A stretch of DNA of 6,744 bases from Lachnospiraceae bacterium (GTDB lineage Bacteria; Bacillota; Clostridia; Lachnospirales; Lachnospiraceae). The stretch is from the NCBI GenBank assembly GCA_021200345.1, contig JAJQGR010000093.1, forward strand, positions 1 through 6,744, written 5' to 3'. The notes beneath the pieces were generated by a model, which saw only the letters and a list, made by a program, of their open reading frames with translations, had not been told where the DNA came from and ran no database searches. The first letter of the stretch is position 1. The number at the start of each line of letters is the position of its first letter. Made by a program: the position numbers and the translations under genes. Shown piece by piece: positions 6,344-6,744 of this stretch.

Positions 6344-6443
6344 ATTAGCCAGCTAATCATTAGCAAGAATTTTGCCGTTTTTGCTAATCAAAAGGGCATT
6401 CCTGCTAATCAGTGGGAAAATCCTGCAAAAATCCTTGCTAATC
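6344..6443. repeat. Cluster of GCTAATC / ATTAGC motifs
   Basis: GCTAATC occurs at 6352, 6383, 6404 and 6437. The inverse hexamer ATTAGC occurs at 6344, 6359 and, further away, 6545. The centre is the perfect palindrome GCTAATCATTAGC (6352-6364), nearly repeated as TCTAATCATTAGC at 6538-6550 (12 of 13 bases). A larger inverted repeat pairs 6359-6369 with 6378-6388 over 11 base pairs with one wobble. The forward copies are spaced 31, 21 and 33 bases apart. This fits a set of protein-binding sites better than a CRISPR array, because the units are too short and the intervals irregular. Confidence 0.65.
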
Positions 6444-6607
6444 GAAAAAGTTGAGTGTTCCTTGTCCGAAAGTGTTATAAATAGTAAAATCTATGAGCAT
6501 CAAGTCCATATACAGCTATCAGTAAAGCTTTCTGATTTCTAATCATTAGCGCCTGCATTCGGTTATCTGACTGATTGTCAGGCACTTCTTGCATCAAAGT
6601 ACATATC

Positions 6608-6613
6608 TATAAT
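6608..6613 (+). promoter_or_regulatory. Possible -10 box for the gene at 6711
   Basis: A perfect TATAAT stands about 100 bases before the ATG at 6711. The bases at the right distance for a -35 box (6585-6590, CTTCTT) are a poor match and there is no TG extension. The site would need an activator or may not be used. Confidence 0.3.
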
Positions 6614-6644
6614 TTTCCAAATTAAATGTGATCTCTCTTACATA

Positions 6645-6676
6645 GTGCCGCGCGCTGAATTACAGTGGCGGGTCAC
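6645..6676 (+). promoter_or_regulatory. GC-rich bulged hairpin in the leader of the gene at 6711
   Basis: GTG-CCGC-g-CGCTG (6645-6657) pairs with CAGTG-GCGG-gt-CAC (6663-6676) around the loop AATTA. This makes about 12 base pairs with a one-base and a two-base bulge. No T-run follows, so it is not a simple terminator. It ends about 25 bases before the ribosome binding site, where it could affect translation or message stability. Confidence 0.4.
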
Positions 6677-6710
6677 AATAATCGGCATTGGCCGGGAAAG
6701 AGAGGAAAAA

Positions 6711-6744
6711 ATGGAGTACAGAGAGTTTTTGAACAAGGTGAAGC
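6711..6744 (+). CDS. Start of an unidentified gene, cut by the window edge
   Basis: The ATG at 6711 is preceded by AAAGAGAGG (6697-6705) at a good distance. The frame stays open for the remaining 11 full codons (MEYREFLNKVK). That opening recalls DUF5688-type proteins of Lachnospiraceae, which often begin with M-x-[YF]-x-E-F, but eleven residues are not enough to assign a family. Its leader contains a GC-rich hairpin. Confidence 0.6.
   Translation, partial: MEYREFLNKVK

Larger units (their letters stand above)
6253..6710. other. AT-rich intergenic stretch with repeats, no gene seen
   Basis: No open frame here has a ribosome binding site and a family-like product. It contains the GCTAATC repeat cluster (6344-6443, with an outlying copy at 6538-6550), a possible -10 box TATAAT at 6608-6613, and a GC-rich bulged hairpin at 6645-6676. 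A TTGTCC (6462-6467) with TAAAAT (6485-6490) at 17-base spacing is another weak promoter candidate. The composition is visibly more AT-rich than the genes to the left. Confidence 0.6.

Noticed and set aside
6344..6443. CRISPR-like repeat array
   Set aside because: The repeat units are only 7-10 bases, occur in both orientations and have intervals of 14 to 26 bases, so this is not a CRISPR.
6185..6454. Open frame of 89 codons on the + strand downstream of the tRNA
   Set aside because: It starts at a GTG inside the tRNA T-arm, runs through the terminator and has no ribosome binding site. Its repeated Ala-Asn residues only reflect the GCTAATC repeats, some of which happen to be in frame.

Overview
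The window looks like chromosomal DNA from a Gram-positive Firmicute of class Clostridia, most likely a Lachnospiraceae member (a Blautia/Ruminococcus/Lachnoclostridium-type gut anaerobe). The basis is strong GGAGG-type ribosome binding sites, canonical sigma-A promoters, a chromosomal-type ParA-ParB pair followed by a DUF4446 protein and serS, and a DUF3881-type protein, a family I know from Lachnospiraceae. Every recognisable gene lies on the + strand.

Layout. Positions 1-144 hold no gene I can support. A near-consensus sigma-A promoter (145-173) precedes a seven-helix TIGR02206/YwaF-type membrane protein (262-1005). A small, very basic two-helix membrane protein follows (1109-1408). Next comes a tight cluster: parA/soj (1517-2278), parB/spo0J (2288-3181) and a DUF4446 membrane-anchored protein (3184-3702), separated by 9 and 2 bases. 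A textbook promoter (TTGACA-17-TAGAAT, 3692-3720) overlaps the end of the DUF4446 gene and should drive serS (3770-5053), probably with the DUF3881 gene (5135-6010) behind it.

The last part is the unusual one. Just after the DUF3881 gene lies a broken copy of a tRNA-Arg(CCT) gene. It has 40 bases identical to the 5' half, ends at the anticodon loop and runs into unrelated sequence. The intact tRNA-Arg(CCT) follows 106 bases downstream (6134-6207), with a strong terminator behind it (6214-6252). From there to 6710 is an AT-rich stretch of about 460 bases with no supported gene. It carries seven copies of the hexamer GCTAAT/ATTAGC, four of them in one orientation at spacings of about 3, 2 and 3 helical turns. 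A GC-rich bulged hairpin sits in the leader of a gene that starts at 6711 and runs off the edge.

How the genes work together: ParA and ParB would segregate or position the replication origin region, although no parS site is visible here. SerRS and tRNA-Arg serve translation. The roles of the YwaF-type protein, the small basic membrane protein, DUF4446 and DUF3881 are unknown. Nothing here is a clear new system. The best leads are the fractured tRNA duplication and the phased GCTAATC cluster next to it, which may mark an old integration or recombination site.
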